This document shows, piece by piece, positions 1-12,202 of a stretch of 64,000 bases of DNA. The DNA is from Telopea speciosissima (taxonomy: Eukaryota > Streptophyta > Magnoliopsida > Proteales > Proteaceae): the NCBI RefSeq assembly GCF_018873765.1, contig NC_057918.1:67002871-67066870 (forward strand). Reading direction: 5' to 3'. The notes beneath the pieces were generated by a model. That model was not told the DNA's origin, made no database searches, and saw only the letters and a program-made list of their open reading frames with translations. The translations under genes were made by a program, and so were the position numbers. Position 1 is the first letter of the stretch, and every line of letters starts with the position of its first letter.

Positions 1-2871
1 TTTTTGGGCCTCATGAAGTTTTTCATTAAATTAAACCACGAGATGACCCTTTTGGCTTAAAACGGTTCCAATGCCTACATGGGAGGCATCACACTCAACT
101 TCAAATACTTCAAATCCTATTTGATCAATTTTTGTTTAATCAATTCAAAACTTCTATTGGCCTCTTGAATCCAAATAAAAGTTTTGGATTTAAGGAAATC
201 GGTTACCAAGGTAATGATAGTATTAAAATTTCTAACAAATTGTGGATAAAAGGTAGTCAAACCGTGAAAACTTCTCACTTCGATGATTGACTTTGGAGTT
301 TGCCAATCCACAATTGCTTTGATTTTTGTCTCGTCCACCTTAACACCTTGAGAAAAAATAATAAATCCCAAAAAAGATATGTTCTCTCGGTCAAGAAGGC
401 ACACTTTTTGAGATTGACATAAAGCTTTTCATTTTGCAATACATCAAAAACTTGACGCACTTAGTATTTTCATAACAAGAAGAACTAAATATGAGTATTT
501 CATCAAAATAAACAACCACAAATTTTCCAATGGAAGGTCTAAGAATTTTTATTTTTTTATTTTTATGGAAGTGTAATCACACAAACTACACACCAATCCC
601 AAAGGTCTAAGAATTTGAGTCATCAATCTCATGAAAGTACTTGGTGTATTGGATAGGTCAAATTGCATAACAAGCCACTCATAGAGTCCCTTTCGAGTCT
701 TAAAAGTAGGTTTTCACTCATCACCCTTTGGATGCGAACTTGGTGATACCCATTTCTAAGATCAAATTTTGAAAATAAGTTTACACCATGTAGCATATCA
801 AGCATATCATCAAGTTGGGGTATTGAAAATCTATACTTTACTGTTATTTTATTGATGATTTGACTATTAACATATCCTCCAAGACCCATCTTTCTTTGGT
901 ATAAAAAGAGCCGGAACCACACATGGACTTAGGCTTTCTTGAATAAGCTCAATTTTTAGCAAGTCTTTCACTCGCCTTTGGAGTTCGACATGTTCCTGTG
1001 GACTCATTCGATAATGTAGTAAGTTTGGTAAAGTTGCTCCCGGAACAAAGTCAATTTTATGTTGAATATCACGCATTGGTGGCAAACCATTTGGTAGTTC
1101 TTCCGGAACAACATCGAAAAAATCATCAAGAAGTTCTTTGATGTCACTAGGTATTTTCTCTTTTTTCTATTGGTTAACTTCTCGACCAATTAGAACATAA
1201 GCTTGAGAAGTCTCTTTATAAACTCTGTCAAATGTTTTTACCGATAAAAAAATTGGACTTTTTACTCTTATGCTCTTTAGAGGACAAATTCTTTAGTAGA
1301 GTTAAAATATATGTTACCCCCTTCCCCACTAAGAGATAAGGCATATGAATTTTTTTCTCCATCATGTTGTGTTTTTCGATCGAATTGCCAAGACCTCCCA
1401 AGTAAGAGGTGGCAAGCATCTATTGGTAAGACATCAAACCAAAGTTCATCACAATATTTTTTAATTGAAAATTTTACCAAACATCTTTGATTAATAGAAA
1501 CTTCACCTCCCTTTGTAAACCAAGAAATATTATAAGGATTGGGATGTGATTCACATTTTAAATTCAATTTTTCAACCATGCTCTTAGAAATCATATTTTT
1601 ACAACTACTAGAATCAATTAAGAGCAAACATTTTTGATCATAGACGGCACAATGTGTATAAAAAATATTATTTCTAAGCCATTGATCATCTTCCAAACAT
1701 TTAGAAGTGGGGTTCCATCCTTTTAGTCACTTTCATGGACAAACTCATTATCATTAACCTCAATCAAATTTATCTGGTTGTCTCTCTTCTTGGTAGGACA
1801 AGAAACAGGTAAATGACCAACTTCTCCACATCGATAACATACATTGGAATTTTCTTTACTCTTATTTTTGTCTTGAGAAATGGTCTTAGGCTTTTCTCTA
1901 CCTCCCATGGGTTTGGTCAAAATTCGTTTGTCTTTGAAAGTCCCACTAGAAATCTTGTCAAACCACCCAAAGGAATTTCTTTCAGTTTTTCTTTAGCTTT
2001 GATACCAATTAGTGTGTTTCATCAAGGGTGTTTAAGTGGTGTAATGCAAGTTTATATTGAATAGAAAAGTTTAAACCACTAACATATGTAGCTATCAATT
2101 GGTCATCATTTTTCTACCCAAAAAAAAAATAAAAATTGATCATCATTTTCATGTAAATCAAGTCAGCATAAGTATGTAAAAAATTGATCGGTATAATCTT
2201 TCACACTTTGGTTACTTTTTTGCCGAAGATGATGAAATTTCTTATATAATGTTTGAGAAAAATCAAGAAGAAAAAATTTCTCATCTAATCTTTTTTTCAT
2301 ATCCATTCAAGTACTAATTTGACAGAGACCTCTTCTTTCTCGATTTTATTAAATTGTCACCACTAAACCAAGGCATGACCCTTAAGTTATGTAGCCATAA
2401 AATCAACTTTCTCTCATCTGATAATTCTTTCCATTTAAAACAAGTTTCAATCGATGCAACCCAATCAACAAAGAATTCAAGATCGAATTACCGTCAAAGT
2501 CGCTTACATCCACCCGAATGCTTTTGTTGATTTTTTCCAAAGCCCGTGCCAATAGTTCAACCATCCAAAGAGTTTGTGGATATGCTTGTTGAGATTGAAG
2601 TGAAGTAGATCTTGAAGAATTTTCACGATCGTCATCCTGACATTTTTCTGAGATGCGAAAAGTTAGTTCTGTACCAATTGTTGAAGCCATCATTGAAAGC
2701 CGTCGTAAAATTTCTTGCATCATTTGTTGGAGGTTGTCATTTACTTGCCGCAAATGAGTCACTTCATCTCGTAATGCAACTTCTTGTACTGGGGTTGTAT
2801 ATTGATTTCGTCTTCCTCTTCACAATGTGGAGATGAACAAGCTCCAAGATCAGAGCCCGCTCTGATACCAA
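1..2871 (-). mobile_element. Decayed Ty3/gypsy LTR retrotransposon, internal region, cut by the left window edge
   Basis: Reading the minus strand from 2,871 downward gives gag, zinc knuckle, protease, reverse transcriptase and the start of RNase H, the gypsy order. Gag (2,403-2,762) has the VDVSDFDG-type motif. A CCHC knuckle CYRCGEVGHLPVSC lies in 1,723-1,920. The protease (1,277-1,696) has LLIDSSSC where an active enzyme has a D-S/T-G triad, and the later LLGRSW motif. RT pieces lie at 629-1,085 ([11 protein letters not shown], then [15 protein letters not shown] in another frame), about 480-530 (YFDEILIFS in place of YxDD) and 117-404 (VDETKIKAIVDW, EVRSFHGL). RNase H starts at the left edge (VECDASHVGIG). 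Several frameshifts and the altered catalytic motifs show it is dead. Integrase and the 3' LTR, if present, lie outside the window. Subfamily not assigned. Confidence 0.9.
2859..2870 (-). other. Primer-binding site for tRNA-iMet
   Basis: The minus strand reads TGGTATCAGAGC, the standard plant complement to the 3' end of initiator tRNA-Met, used to prime minus-strand DNA synthesis in LTR retrotransposons. It lies just upstream of gag and 3 bases from the likely LTR end at 2,874, fixing orientation and LTR border. Confidence 0.85.
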
Positions 2872-2873
2872 GT

Positions 2874-3230
2874 TGATGTAGGCCAAGTTCAAATAACAAA
2901 GAAAGCAGATCTTGAAGAACAAAATAGGAAATATTTTACTAATAAGAACAAAATCATACAAAAGATGGTGATTCACTCGATCCAAGGGAAGGGACTCACT
3001 CAACGCAACAAGAGAATTTATTCAACTCTCAAAGGTATTTGAAGTTCATACAAAAAGAAATACTCCAAAAAATGCCTTTTAAAAATAAACCAATACATAT
3101 TTAAAAGATGGGGAAAAAGACGTTAGAGGGGGGGAAGGAAGAGAACCGTTGGCAGTTGGAAATTTTTTTTAAAAACCCATTAAGGAATGAAATCACACTG
3201 AGAATGGAAACTGGAAGTCTGATTTCTTTT
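2874..3230 (-). repeat. Probable 5' LTR of the gypsy element, outer border not found
   Basis: The minus-strand LTR would end in ...CTACATCA directly before the primer-binding site. The sequence is AT-rich and carries a TTTAAATA-like promoter motif near 3,090-3,105 on the minus strand. I could not find the outer TG end or a target duplication, so the right limit is arbitrary. Confidence 0.5.
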
Positions 3231-4480
3231 ATGAATGTTTCTTATTTTTATTTTATTATATGTTGCATCTATATGCTCATACAGCATGTGTGAATCGCAT
3301 ATCATCCTTCATTTATAAGTTATGCTTGATAGTTGGACAATGAGTGTGAGATGGTAATGTATGAACTATCATGATGCTTACTAGAATGTTGATCATTGTC
3401 ATGTGTATTTGTATGGTCGTGATATGGACACAAATTATACCCTTACGTATGCGTATTCATCATGATTAGGAGCATACGGTTAGGATTATCTTACCATGTG
3501 CTACACACCTTGCCAACAGAGGTAAGGTGTTGGATAACCGATGGCAGTGGCCAATATGTTAGTTTCAGGACCGGACGAGGGCTAGGGTAATCAAGAGGGT
3601 TTGTTGAGTGACCGATGGCACATTCCAGGACCGGCAGGCTTCCACACGTGGCTAGGGTTGTATCATTGGGTGACCGATGTGCAATTTCTGGGACCAGGGA
3701 TACAACTCAGTCTGTCGTAGTGGCACATATACACTCTATGAGACTTAGGCATTTTATTTGTTAGGAATGATTCTTGATATTAAAATAACATGCATCCACA
3801 GACTATATGCATATGTTTGTGTGTTTTCTCCTCACTGGGCTCAATGGAGCTCATCCCTTAAGGATTCTCCTTTTTTAGGTGATCATGCAGGTGAGATGGA
3901 GATCATTCATAATGTTGATACATCTCTATTTATTGCTAATCTCAGTGGTGATTCTAGGAGTGCCAATCCATGAGCACGATGATTCGTGCACTTGTGACAA
4001 TTGGGCTTTCGGTGGATTCTGTCTGATGTGACAGTTGTCATAGATTTTATTTCTTTTTGGATATGTTTAAGAACTTTTTATGTAAATAATATTTGGGTAT
4101 GTGATATACATGATACAGGATGTAAAGCTGAGAATTTGATATTTACTTATACTTTATCATTAGAACTCTGATATATTCTTGACATTTATATTATATAGTT
4201 CATATTCCGTTACAAATTGATTATTTAATTGTTGTGATTAAACTGTGAGTAGAATCACTATAATTGCGATCCTGGAGATTATGGGAATGTCGATGACATC
4301 CAATCACATGACTCCGACTTAGTTTGGGTGGGGTGTGAGACCTTTGGAGGAACGTCTCATTAGTGTGCTTTAGTAACCTACTTATCCCAGTGATTGATTC
4401 ATTATCTCTTGTGTTCATTGAGATCTTGTCTCAACAATATTTGTTATGTATTTGATATCGTATCGCTTCCATTATCGCTA
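3230..4480. other. Gene-free repeat-like DNA, unclassified
   Basis: No coding region with recognisable domains. Between 3,530 and 3,700 a GACCGATG motif recurs three times, each followed by a variant of CAGGACCGG or GGGACCAGGG, so the stretch looks like part of a larger dispersed repeat, perhaps LTR or untranslated retroelement sequence. Beyond that I see nothing. Confidence 0.4.
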
Positions 4481-4489
4481 ACACTTGGG

Positions 4490-4956
4490 AGTTGCCCCTA
4501 TAAATGACAAGCTCTGAGAGAGCCATTTGAGGTGGTATGGTATGTTCAATGTAGACCTAGGGACACCCCAATAAAGAGGAGTGATAAGATTTCGATTGAA
4601 TGAGCTTAAAGAGCTAGGGGCAGACCTAAAATGACCATAGGAGAAGTTCTGAGGAAGGACATGCATAATCTAGGTCTTGTACCTAATATGACCTTAAATA
4701 GAGACTTTTGGAAGGCAAAGATCCATATAACTAAACCCCATTTAGCTGAGATTTTTGAACTTGTTGGACTCTGCTTCTCTCCTCTTACTTTCATCTTTCA
4801 CCCTTCAGTTTTCTTTTATTTTCCATTGTGCATTTATCACTTTCCTTTTGTCCTTTTCTCATCTCATTTTTTTCCCTACTTTGTTTTGTTTGGACCCATG
4901 TAGCCGACCCCATTAAATTGGGATAAAGCTGAGTTTGTTGTTGTTGTTGTTGTTAT
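4490..4956 (+). mobile_element. RTE-type LINE 3' fragment with TTG tail
   Basis: The remnant matches the 3' end of other RTE copies in this window (31,754-32,552 and, reversed, 31,089 and 62,815). The block around 4,631-4,730 encodes MTIGEVLRKDMHNLGLVP, the C-terminal motif of plant RTE proteins. It is followed by a pyrimidine-rich stretch, the conserved end TGTAGCCGACCCCATTAA and a (TTG)n tail at 4,935-4,954. Frameshifts are present and the 5' part is missing, typical of 5'-truncated LINE insertions. Confidence 0.8.
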
Positions 4957-5321
4957 AATTCACTAAGTTTAATGCTTTTACCCCTAGGAGATGAAATGAA
5001 AGAGAAAAATTGGAGCTTCAACCGTCTCCCAGATAGCCCACCTTCCATTCCATTTCTGCTCTGAAAAAGGTGATCTAACCAGCAGAATTGGGTCTATTCC
5101 ATTTTCACCAATCCAATTTGCCACTACAAACAAAACCCTAAAATTCCCATGAATGTATTTATTGATGACTTGGAAGAAACGGCAGTTTTCACCCATAGCT
5201 TCAAATCACTATGATAGAATTAGAAGAAATTTGAACAAATAATACACTATAAAGCTATTTCTATACTTTAATCTTGCATTTAAAGCCTTCCCCGCAGCGT
5301 CGTAGAACCAGAAAAGGGATA

Positions 5322-5525
5322 CTATAGAACTGCTTCTATATCCTCAATACTCCTTGGCGAATCCTGAGCCAACTTCGACTTCTGGTTTGCTTCTTGTACT
5401 AACGCTTTAACCACATCATGGTACCGACGCCAGAAGGTTGGCAGCCTCGAGATAAAAAGACAAAAGCCATGCAATCTGAAACAGAAATTCAAGCACATAA
5501 AACTCATTCCCCTAACAACCTGAAA

Positions 5526-5563
<38 letters not shown>

Positions 5564-8500
5564 ACCGTTTACTTATAGCTTGCAATTGAGCCCTTCTGCT
5601 CTCATCATTTGGAGGAACTCCACCATTTTTCCAAGCTTCCATCCGCTTCATATTACCAGAATAGAGAGTCAATTTATACAGATACAACTCTTCAGGCTCT
5701 AGTAAGTTTAAACTCTTTATCTGCTGTTTCATGATTGACATTGGCTCAAACATCCAGTCAAAAACTCTTCCCTCGGGCCTATTCACACTTGTTAATTCAA
5801 CATTATTACCTGAGAAAAAGAAAATCAAATGGAGAGATTTGATTACCTACTCAGGTAAATAAACATCAGTAGTTCATTAACAAAATATATTGTGGCATCT
5901 AGAGTCCTGGCAACAGCATGCAAATAAATGATCCCAAACTAGGATCATCAAACTGTAGATATTATTCTACATATAACTGGTGCATACTGATGCATTGACC
6001 CATGATGCATTGTAATTACAATGACCGCTCTGTATACATTTGGCCATGAAATAGAGGAAAAATGAAAACCAGTACTAAGTAGTTCTGCATACGCATGAGA
6101 AAGCCCTCGGAGCCGCTCTTAATAGAGCGGAGAAAGCACAGCAGAAATACATATGCAGGAATTCCACAGATAACAATCTGGTTTTTTGAATGTTGCCATG
6201 CCTCTAGGTCCTGTAACCCAATTGCTCCATCTCTTAGAAGCTCTTTTCCAGTGCACTCGCATGCTTGGAAGAAGTTATCCCATATCTGATGCACTCGTAG
6301 GAAACAAAATCCCACCCATTAGAAATAGTATGGAGTAAAATCTTCACATAGAAAAGCCATGACTGGCTACAACCATGTTGATATAACTGAAATCTAGAGA
6401 GTTTCACATCATTTGAATAAGAAGTAAAAAACTAGAAATGAAAAAAGCAGCTAAAGGGAAAGACAAAAAACAAAAAAACTTACAAGATGAATATACAGAA
6501 TGTACATCGGCAACAAAACCCCATCCATTAGGAATAGTATAGGCTATAGAGTAAGTATTGGCAAAGAAAGGCTAATTCATGACTAGAACAATGTCAATAT
6601 TATAGAAATTTAAAGAGTTTGACAATTCTTTTCATTGAATAAAAAAGAAAAAACTAGAAAAGAAACAGTCATTATAGCAGCAAGCAATTAAAACAAAATA
6701 AAATACCTACAAGATGAATATATAATATACACATGGTTTATGTTATGCTTACCGCCACAGCCTTCAATGCCTTCAATTTCTTGGAGGGTGCCTCTACTGG
6801 ATGTTTCTTGGTTTGAACAGCCGCAGGCTTTTCTGGTATTCGCTCTATAGGATACAGTAACTGACTAGAACCAACTGTCTTGCGATATTCAGGTCTGGCT
6901 GCCCACATGAACAGAGGCTATGATACAGGACAGGCTACAATCTTTATCACCAAATTACTTAAATGACACCCAATTTATACGCCAATGGATGTAACAGTTA
7001 GAAATAACTGAAATATTAATAAAATTTATGAGTAAAAAGTCCACCTTTTACATACCTTGGAAAGCAGGACCCTTCACTCAGGTGGAGGAGATCATTGGTG
7101 TACTCATCAAAAATGGACACTATAGCAAGAGCATAGAGTATTCCTCGCTTGGTGGAACTTTCCTGACATCCAAGACACAGAATATATGTTATAAACACAA
7201 TGGATAAGATATAATCTTTCTATTGAAATATGAAAGGCGGAAAATAAAAACTAAATAGCAATATGGGACACAATCATGAGAAGCGTGTTCATCATTTTCC
7301 AAAAGAGAGAGAGAAGAAATTAATTAGCTTGTGAGCATCAAAAAGTTGAGTATACCTGATATGCAACAGCAGCAGCATAACAGCCAAGAAAGAAGCTGGA
7401 AATAATTCCAGCTAGAGTAGATAAGCAAACTGCAACTGGCCATAACAGAATTGAAAGACCAACAAAGGGAACACAAACTGTTTCCAAGAAGGGACCCTCA
7501 CTTCCAATAAGATCTTGGACCAATCTCTGCCATCCTCTTAATAACATCATTGGAGCTTTATAAATCACAATAATGCTAATAATAGGAACATCAATAAGTA
7601 CCCCTAAAATTCCAGCCAATGTGCATGTTGGTATTAGAGTGACCCTAAAATAATAAAAAGGAGGTCAGATTTGTCACAAGGATGATGAATCAGGTTAAGA
7701 GGCTATACATATCTATTAGGCATATTCATGAAATATCTGAAACTGACCATATTCTACATGCCCACATGGATTCTTATAAAACGTGTTATTAAAGAATTAA
7801 AAGAACCAAGATATCAAATGCAATTGTAAAAAAAGTTTTAATCAAAGAAGAGCATTTTCTTCCACTAAATGTTGTGTGGTGGACTGACTGCTTGTAAATA
7901 CTTGAGCAGCAGAACAAGCTTCAAGACAGATCCATTTAAATCCTAAAGTACATTCTAGGTCCCTAACATTTTCCAAGAGATATTATAAAAGACGGAACAT
8001 GAAGTTCTTATTAATTATAAAAACCATCTAACTTTATTTACAAAACAATATAGTTTTTACAGTTCATTCAAATAAAAAGAGCCAGGCAAAGATAATTAGC
8101 TCATGCAAGTTCTTCATGTACATTAACATATTTTAAACCATTAAACATAGACGAAAGAAACAAGATATAATTGTTTATGCACAATACTTGATCTCTATCG
8201 GCATCTCACGTCTGGACTCAAGCAAGCTATCCATCACTGAGAAGTAGGAATGAAAGGAAACATCTGTGAAATCACGTACTATGGTGCATCCTCCCAAAAT
8301 GGTGTCCCAAATACCATCCTGCAGATGTGATTATGAAAGCTTTAAATGATTTCACCTTCCAATATAGAAAGAACCAAGCCAATAAAAAAAAAGTTCTCCG
8401 TTTCTATCCACATATTTATTGCCACATGGCAGGTCAAATGCGACTAAAATTTTGTAAACAGGTAGACTTGAACATCCCTAGTTCTCTTGTCAAGTTTCAG

Positions 8501-10055
8501 GCCAAACAGAATTAGCCAAGAAATCATTAGATAGAACTCTGAAAAATCCTTGACTAGGTAGTTTATATGAGAATAGATGGACGGCTGAAAAATACATGGG
8601 AAAGGCATATGATTGAAATTTGACATGTGGAAAACCAATGATATTTTCTATATATCCAAGAGTAAGAATTCCCATGTCAACTTCCAAATGGAAACACTAG
8701 CTGCCTAGATCATATAGATACCAATCAGGTCTACCGACCAATAAATCTTTTGCAGATTGTCTATCCTACATCAATTTTTATTTTGTTTTGGTTTAATCAT
8801 TGTCTATCCTACATCAATTTTTGTTTTGTTTTGGTTTAATCACTAGAGAATGTCACAAAACAAAAACAAGAAATTACCTTGCAGCATCTTACAAACTTGT
8901 TTTCAACACCTTCAGATATAGCCTCAAATGTTGCCATCAAAGGCCAAAAGAAGCCATACCCCAAACCTGTAAGCATGCTTCCTAGTATACCGATGAGTAG
9001 CCATAAACTTAATGGGAAGATTAAGATTAGAAACAATAAGCTTTTCATAAATATACCAAATTTCCTCGTTCTGCCAACAATCAAAATAAGAAAAAAGGAA
9101 TTGTCAGTTATCAGTTTCTTTTCCACAAACCACCAAAAACATTTTAAACTAAGCCTCTGTTTGTTTCCAAGTAATTTTTTTGCAAATAAATTCTACATGA
9201 TGAAAATTACTTGTTGAAAAAATTTCACTGTATGTAAAATATAAAATAGGAGAAGGATAGGCACACTGCCCGAATGCGGAAAGCTAGTGAGCAGCACCAA
9301 TGAGGGCCTGGGACAGGACATCATATAGGAGGGGTAGGGATCATTTCAAAGAGGGGGGGGGGAAGAGAGAGACACAGAGGGCGCTAGTTCACGGTACACA
9401 GGTGGTGTACCCAGCGTTTTCCTTTATAAATATAGGCCAAATGTTCTCTGTGCTGAGAGCGTAGGCTGAGGCCAGACACATGGGGGTTGGCGAAATGACC
9501 ACTCTGTCCCCTTAATGGCAGACCCATGTGTCAGGGCGTAGGCTGCTCTGCGGCACAGAGAACATCAGCCCATAAATATATAATCTTGCAGTGTTTGTTT
9601 GAGCTTCTAAAGACATTTTAGAACAAAGCCAAGTTGGGAAAATTGTCCTCTCACCTGTCACCTGTCACCGTTCCATTTTCAAGGAATTATTAGCCGGAAC
9701 CAAAAAAGGACTATGAAAAGAATATCAGAAATTCCAAACACTTACCTTGCTATACAGTAGTAAGTCCAAATGACATGTAGTGGCCATAACCCAATAACAA
9801 CTGCGGAATTTCCAAACGAGACCAAGAGGAACACAACTGGGCCAACAAGAGCCGCTGCGCAGTTGGTTGGATTGGTTAAATCAGAGAACAACAACGAACA
9901 ATAGGTGAAAAGAATGAAGATTAAAGAGCAAGTACAGAGGATGAATGGAGAAAGTAAGAACCTTTAATGATTCCAAGAGTCATCAAAAGCACAAAAATGG
10001 GGAAGAAGAAGAGGAAGTTCCATAGATGAGCACCAAACCCTTTAGGAGTTTCCAT
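5322..10055 (-). CDS. At3g27390-like multi-pass membrane protein, ten exons
   Basis: Spliced coding sequence on the minus strand: 10055-9962, 9854-9746, 9070-8878, 8318-8188, 7644-7356, 7162-7056, 6894-6753, 6285-6093, 5809-5566, 5445-5322, with GT/AG borders and phases that join in frame to 541 residues. The start METPKGFGAHLWNF leads into a hydrophobic segment. More hydrophobic stretches follow, including SLWLLIGILGSMLTGLGYGF and, in the fifth exon, GILGVLIDVPIISIIVIYKA. Recognisable family blocks are GWQRLVQDLIGSEGPFLETVCVP, read across the fifth exon in two parts, SIFDEYTNDLL and EGSCFPR. Arabidopsis At3g27390, an uncharacterised membrane protein of similar length, has the same order of blocks. 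Molecular function is unknown. The exon 8 donor (GTATGC at 6,092) was chosen because it alone keeps the frame into exon 9. The ninth intron opens with GTATTC and runs at once into TC and AC dinucleotide repeats. Confidence 0.88.
5527..5562. repeat. Compound GT/GA microsatellite at an intron start
   Basis: About 12 bases of (TG)n followed by about 22 bases of (AG)n on the plus strand. On the minus strand this is (CT)n then (CA)n, beginning a few bases inside the ninth intron of the membrane-protein gene (donor GT at 5,565-5,564). Confidence 0.95.
9424..9582. mobile_element. Foldback element, family A (copy 1)
   Basis: Near-palindrome bounded by GTTCTCTGTGC (9,443) and GCACAGAGAAC (9,552-9,563), with inner halves carrying CAGACACATGGGG and CCCATGTGTCAGG. 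Flanks with TATAAATATAGGCC and its approximate complement extend the arms. No coding. It belongs to the same family as the copies at 12,790, 45,768 and 45,950. It lies in the second intron of the membrane-protein gene. Confidence 0.75.
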
Positions 10056-10605
10056 CTTCAGAATCTTTATTCCTTTGTTTCAACTTGACTTCACTGCAAC
10101 TCCCTGTACATTTCAACTGAAATTTCCAAATTGTTTAAAGAAGATAAGGGTTTTGAGTTTTATCGGGAATGGAAATGTACCTGGCTACAGACTGTAGAAC
10201 AGCATTGAGAGCTCAAGAAGTGTTTCATGGAAGAAGAAGAAGATAGAAGGACAGGGGGGGGGGGGGAAATCTTTGTTATCTGTCTACACAATTCGAAGTT
10301 CAAATAAGGAGGCAAATCGCCAATACCTAGATTTGGAAGCAAAGAATTTTCTCCTTATTCTTCTTCTCTGCCGGCCATTCATTTTTTAGTAGCAAAGCAC
10401 TCAATGACGCGATGGTTCTTGCTTTTACCCTTATTCTGTCTGAAGCTTGTTTTGCTGTTAACAATGCTAAGGACTTGACAGAAGAATCTGTGCTTATCAG
10501 ATTGGAAGAAAAGAAGAAAGAAGTCGGTTTGTGCAACCGAATCACTGACACTCCTTTCTGCTTCTGTGAAGGAACGAACATGAAACTAACATGACGTACG
10601 GTTGC
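10056..10605. promoter_or_regulatory. Upstream region of the membrane-protein gene
   Basis: The 5' leader and promoter should lie here on the minus strand. A plausible leader intron exists (donor CAG|GTACATT near 10,182 and acceptor TGTACAG near 10,105), but without transcript data this is a guess. A run of about 13 G lies at 10,254-10,266. I found no clear TATA box. Confidence 0.3.
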
Positions 10606-10615
10606 ATAAACTTTT

Positions 10616-10985
10616 GAGAAAATTACAGACCATCCCCCCTGATTTTCAATTGAAAATCAGATCACTCCTGATTTTTTAAAAAACTCAAATTATCCCGTTA
10701 GTGTATTGTTAGCTATTGGTGTGAAATGACTATTTTACCCTTGTACTAAAACATTAGAATTAAATTTATACTACTATCCTTCAAAATCTATGTTTGGATG
10801 TCAAGGGTAGTCTGGGGATTTAAATTGATTTAACTGGTTGAAATCATCACTTAACAGCATAAAACTATTGTTAGGGATTAATTTGTCATTTTAGGTCTAA
10901 ACTAGGGGGTGATTTGAGTTTTTTCAAAAATCAGGGGGTGATCTGAGTTTCAATTGAAAATCAAGGGGTGATCGATAATTTACCC
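10616..10985. mobile_element. Non-autonomous Mutator-like (MULE) element with 9-bp target duplication
   Basis: Terminal inverted repeats of roughly 80 bp: the left end carries CCTGATTTTCAATTGAAAATC and ACTCAAATTA, and the right end their complements. The element is flanked by the direct repeat TAAACTTTT at 10,607-10,615 and 10,986-10,994. A 9-bp target duplication with long inverted repeats is the hallmark of the Mutator superfamily. The 370-bp interior has no open frame of note. The stretch CTATTTTACCCTTGTACTAAA recurs in the larger element at 46,176, so both belong to one family. Confidence 0.85.
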
Positions 10986-10994
10986 TAAACTTTT

Positions 10995-12035
10995 TATTTT
11001 GAGCAATTTACATGTACCTCTCCAATAGTTTGATCAAATTACAAATAATCTCGTTGTTTGAACAATTACATTCGCACCTCTGAAAGGCTGACAGTGTTAA
11101 TGAGGGGTTAGTTTTGAAATGTAAAAGTAGGGGTATCCGGTTTTTTATTCGAATAATCGAGAAAAAAATTATCCGATCCAAATAGATATCCAACTAATGA
11201 TAAAAATAAAAAATTAAAAAAATTTAAGTAACTAATGATCTTGAGGGTTTTTGAAGATTCTACAGGTTCTAAAGAATGAGGAAATGAGAATTATGTTTGA
11301 TGTCCCGCAACTTGTACCTTTTATTCGTATTATTTTAATTGTTGTGCTAGTAGGTTGTGACAGACTTGGAAGAGGATTTTTTATGATTTATGATAATGTT
11401 TATGTTTGTAAGTATTCTCGTTGATTTTGAGATTTATTTATGGTTTTATTGTATTTATGGATTTATTAATATTTTAATAGCATTATATAATTTGATATGG
11501 GTTTGATTATTTTAATATTTTATTTTATCATTTTGTCACATTTAATTGATTTGTATTTGATGAGATTCAAAAGGTTTAATTTATGGCTTTGATTTATTGA
11601 GGAATTGATATGATTTGGTTCATTGAGGTTTGGTTGGATGGTTTGGCTCATGGGTTCAATCCATGGTTTGATCTTTGTGATAATGGCTTGAGGTGTAATT
11701 GGAGATGTTGACTAAGGGTAAGACCAAAAAGAAAAGAGTTTGGTGAGGTTGCATTAAATCCTATTGGGTGTTAGTCGAGGTGCATGAAATCTTAGGTGGT
11801 TTTATTGGAAGATTAAATAAGACTTTGATTATTTCTTACCAAAAAATAAATAAGTAAATAAGACTTTTATTATTTACAAATATATCATCATCTTCTAGTT
11901 ATATGTGGTTAAGTGAAGAAAGGTCCATTTTAGAACTTCACATTCAAAGAAAAGAGAAGTAGAACTTCATGTGATAAGAGAGAGCACTTTTGTAAGTTTT
12001 TACTCTTGGTGAGTACTTTGGCCAGAAAAGAGCAG
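10995..12035. other. AT-rich gene-free stretch
   Basis: The start (TGAGCAATTTACATGTACCTCTCC) resembles the block near 47,905 (ACTTGAGTAATTTACTTGTACC), read in parts, so it may be another degraded MULE terminus. The rest is AT-rich with simple, low-complexity composition. I see no coding region or RNA gene. Confidence 0.4.
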
Positions 12036-12202
12036 AAATTTATCCTTTGAAGTGCGGTGCATTACCCAGTGCACCGCACTTAAGAATCCAACCGTCCACC
12101 CAACACTTGAAAATAAAAAGACGCCACTGCCCATATTTTTACGGTTGGATTCTTAAGTGTAGTGCACTGGGCAATTCAATGCACTTGAGAGGATGAAATT
12201 CC
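12036..12202. mobile_element. Foldback element with 45-bp arms
   Basis: Left arm 12,050-12,094 and right arm 12,142-12,186 are nearly complementary (CCCAGTGCACCGCACTTAAG against CTTAAGTGTAGTGCACTGGG), separated by a 47-base loop. Weaker pairing continues outward to about 12,036 and 12,202. It differs from families A and B elsewhere in the window. Non-coding. Confidence 0.7.

Noticed and set aside
10412..10594. Small plus-strand protein with a signal-peptide-like start (MVLAFTLILSEACFAV)
   Set aside because: Lies in the promoter side of the minus-strand gene, ends at a repeat element and has no family resemblance; chance cannot be excluded.
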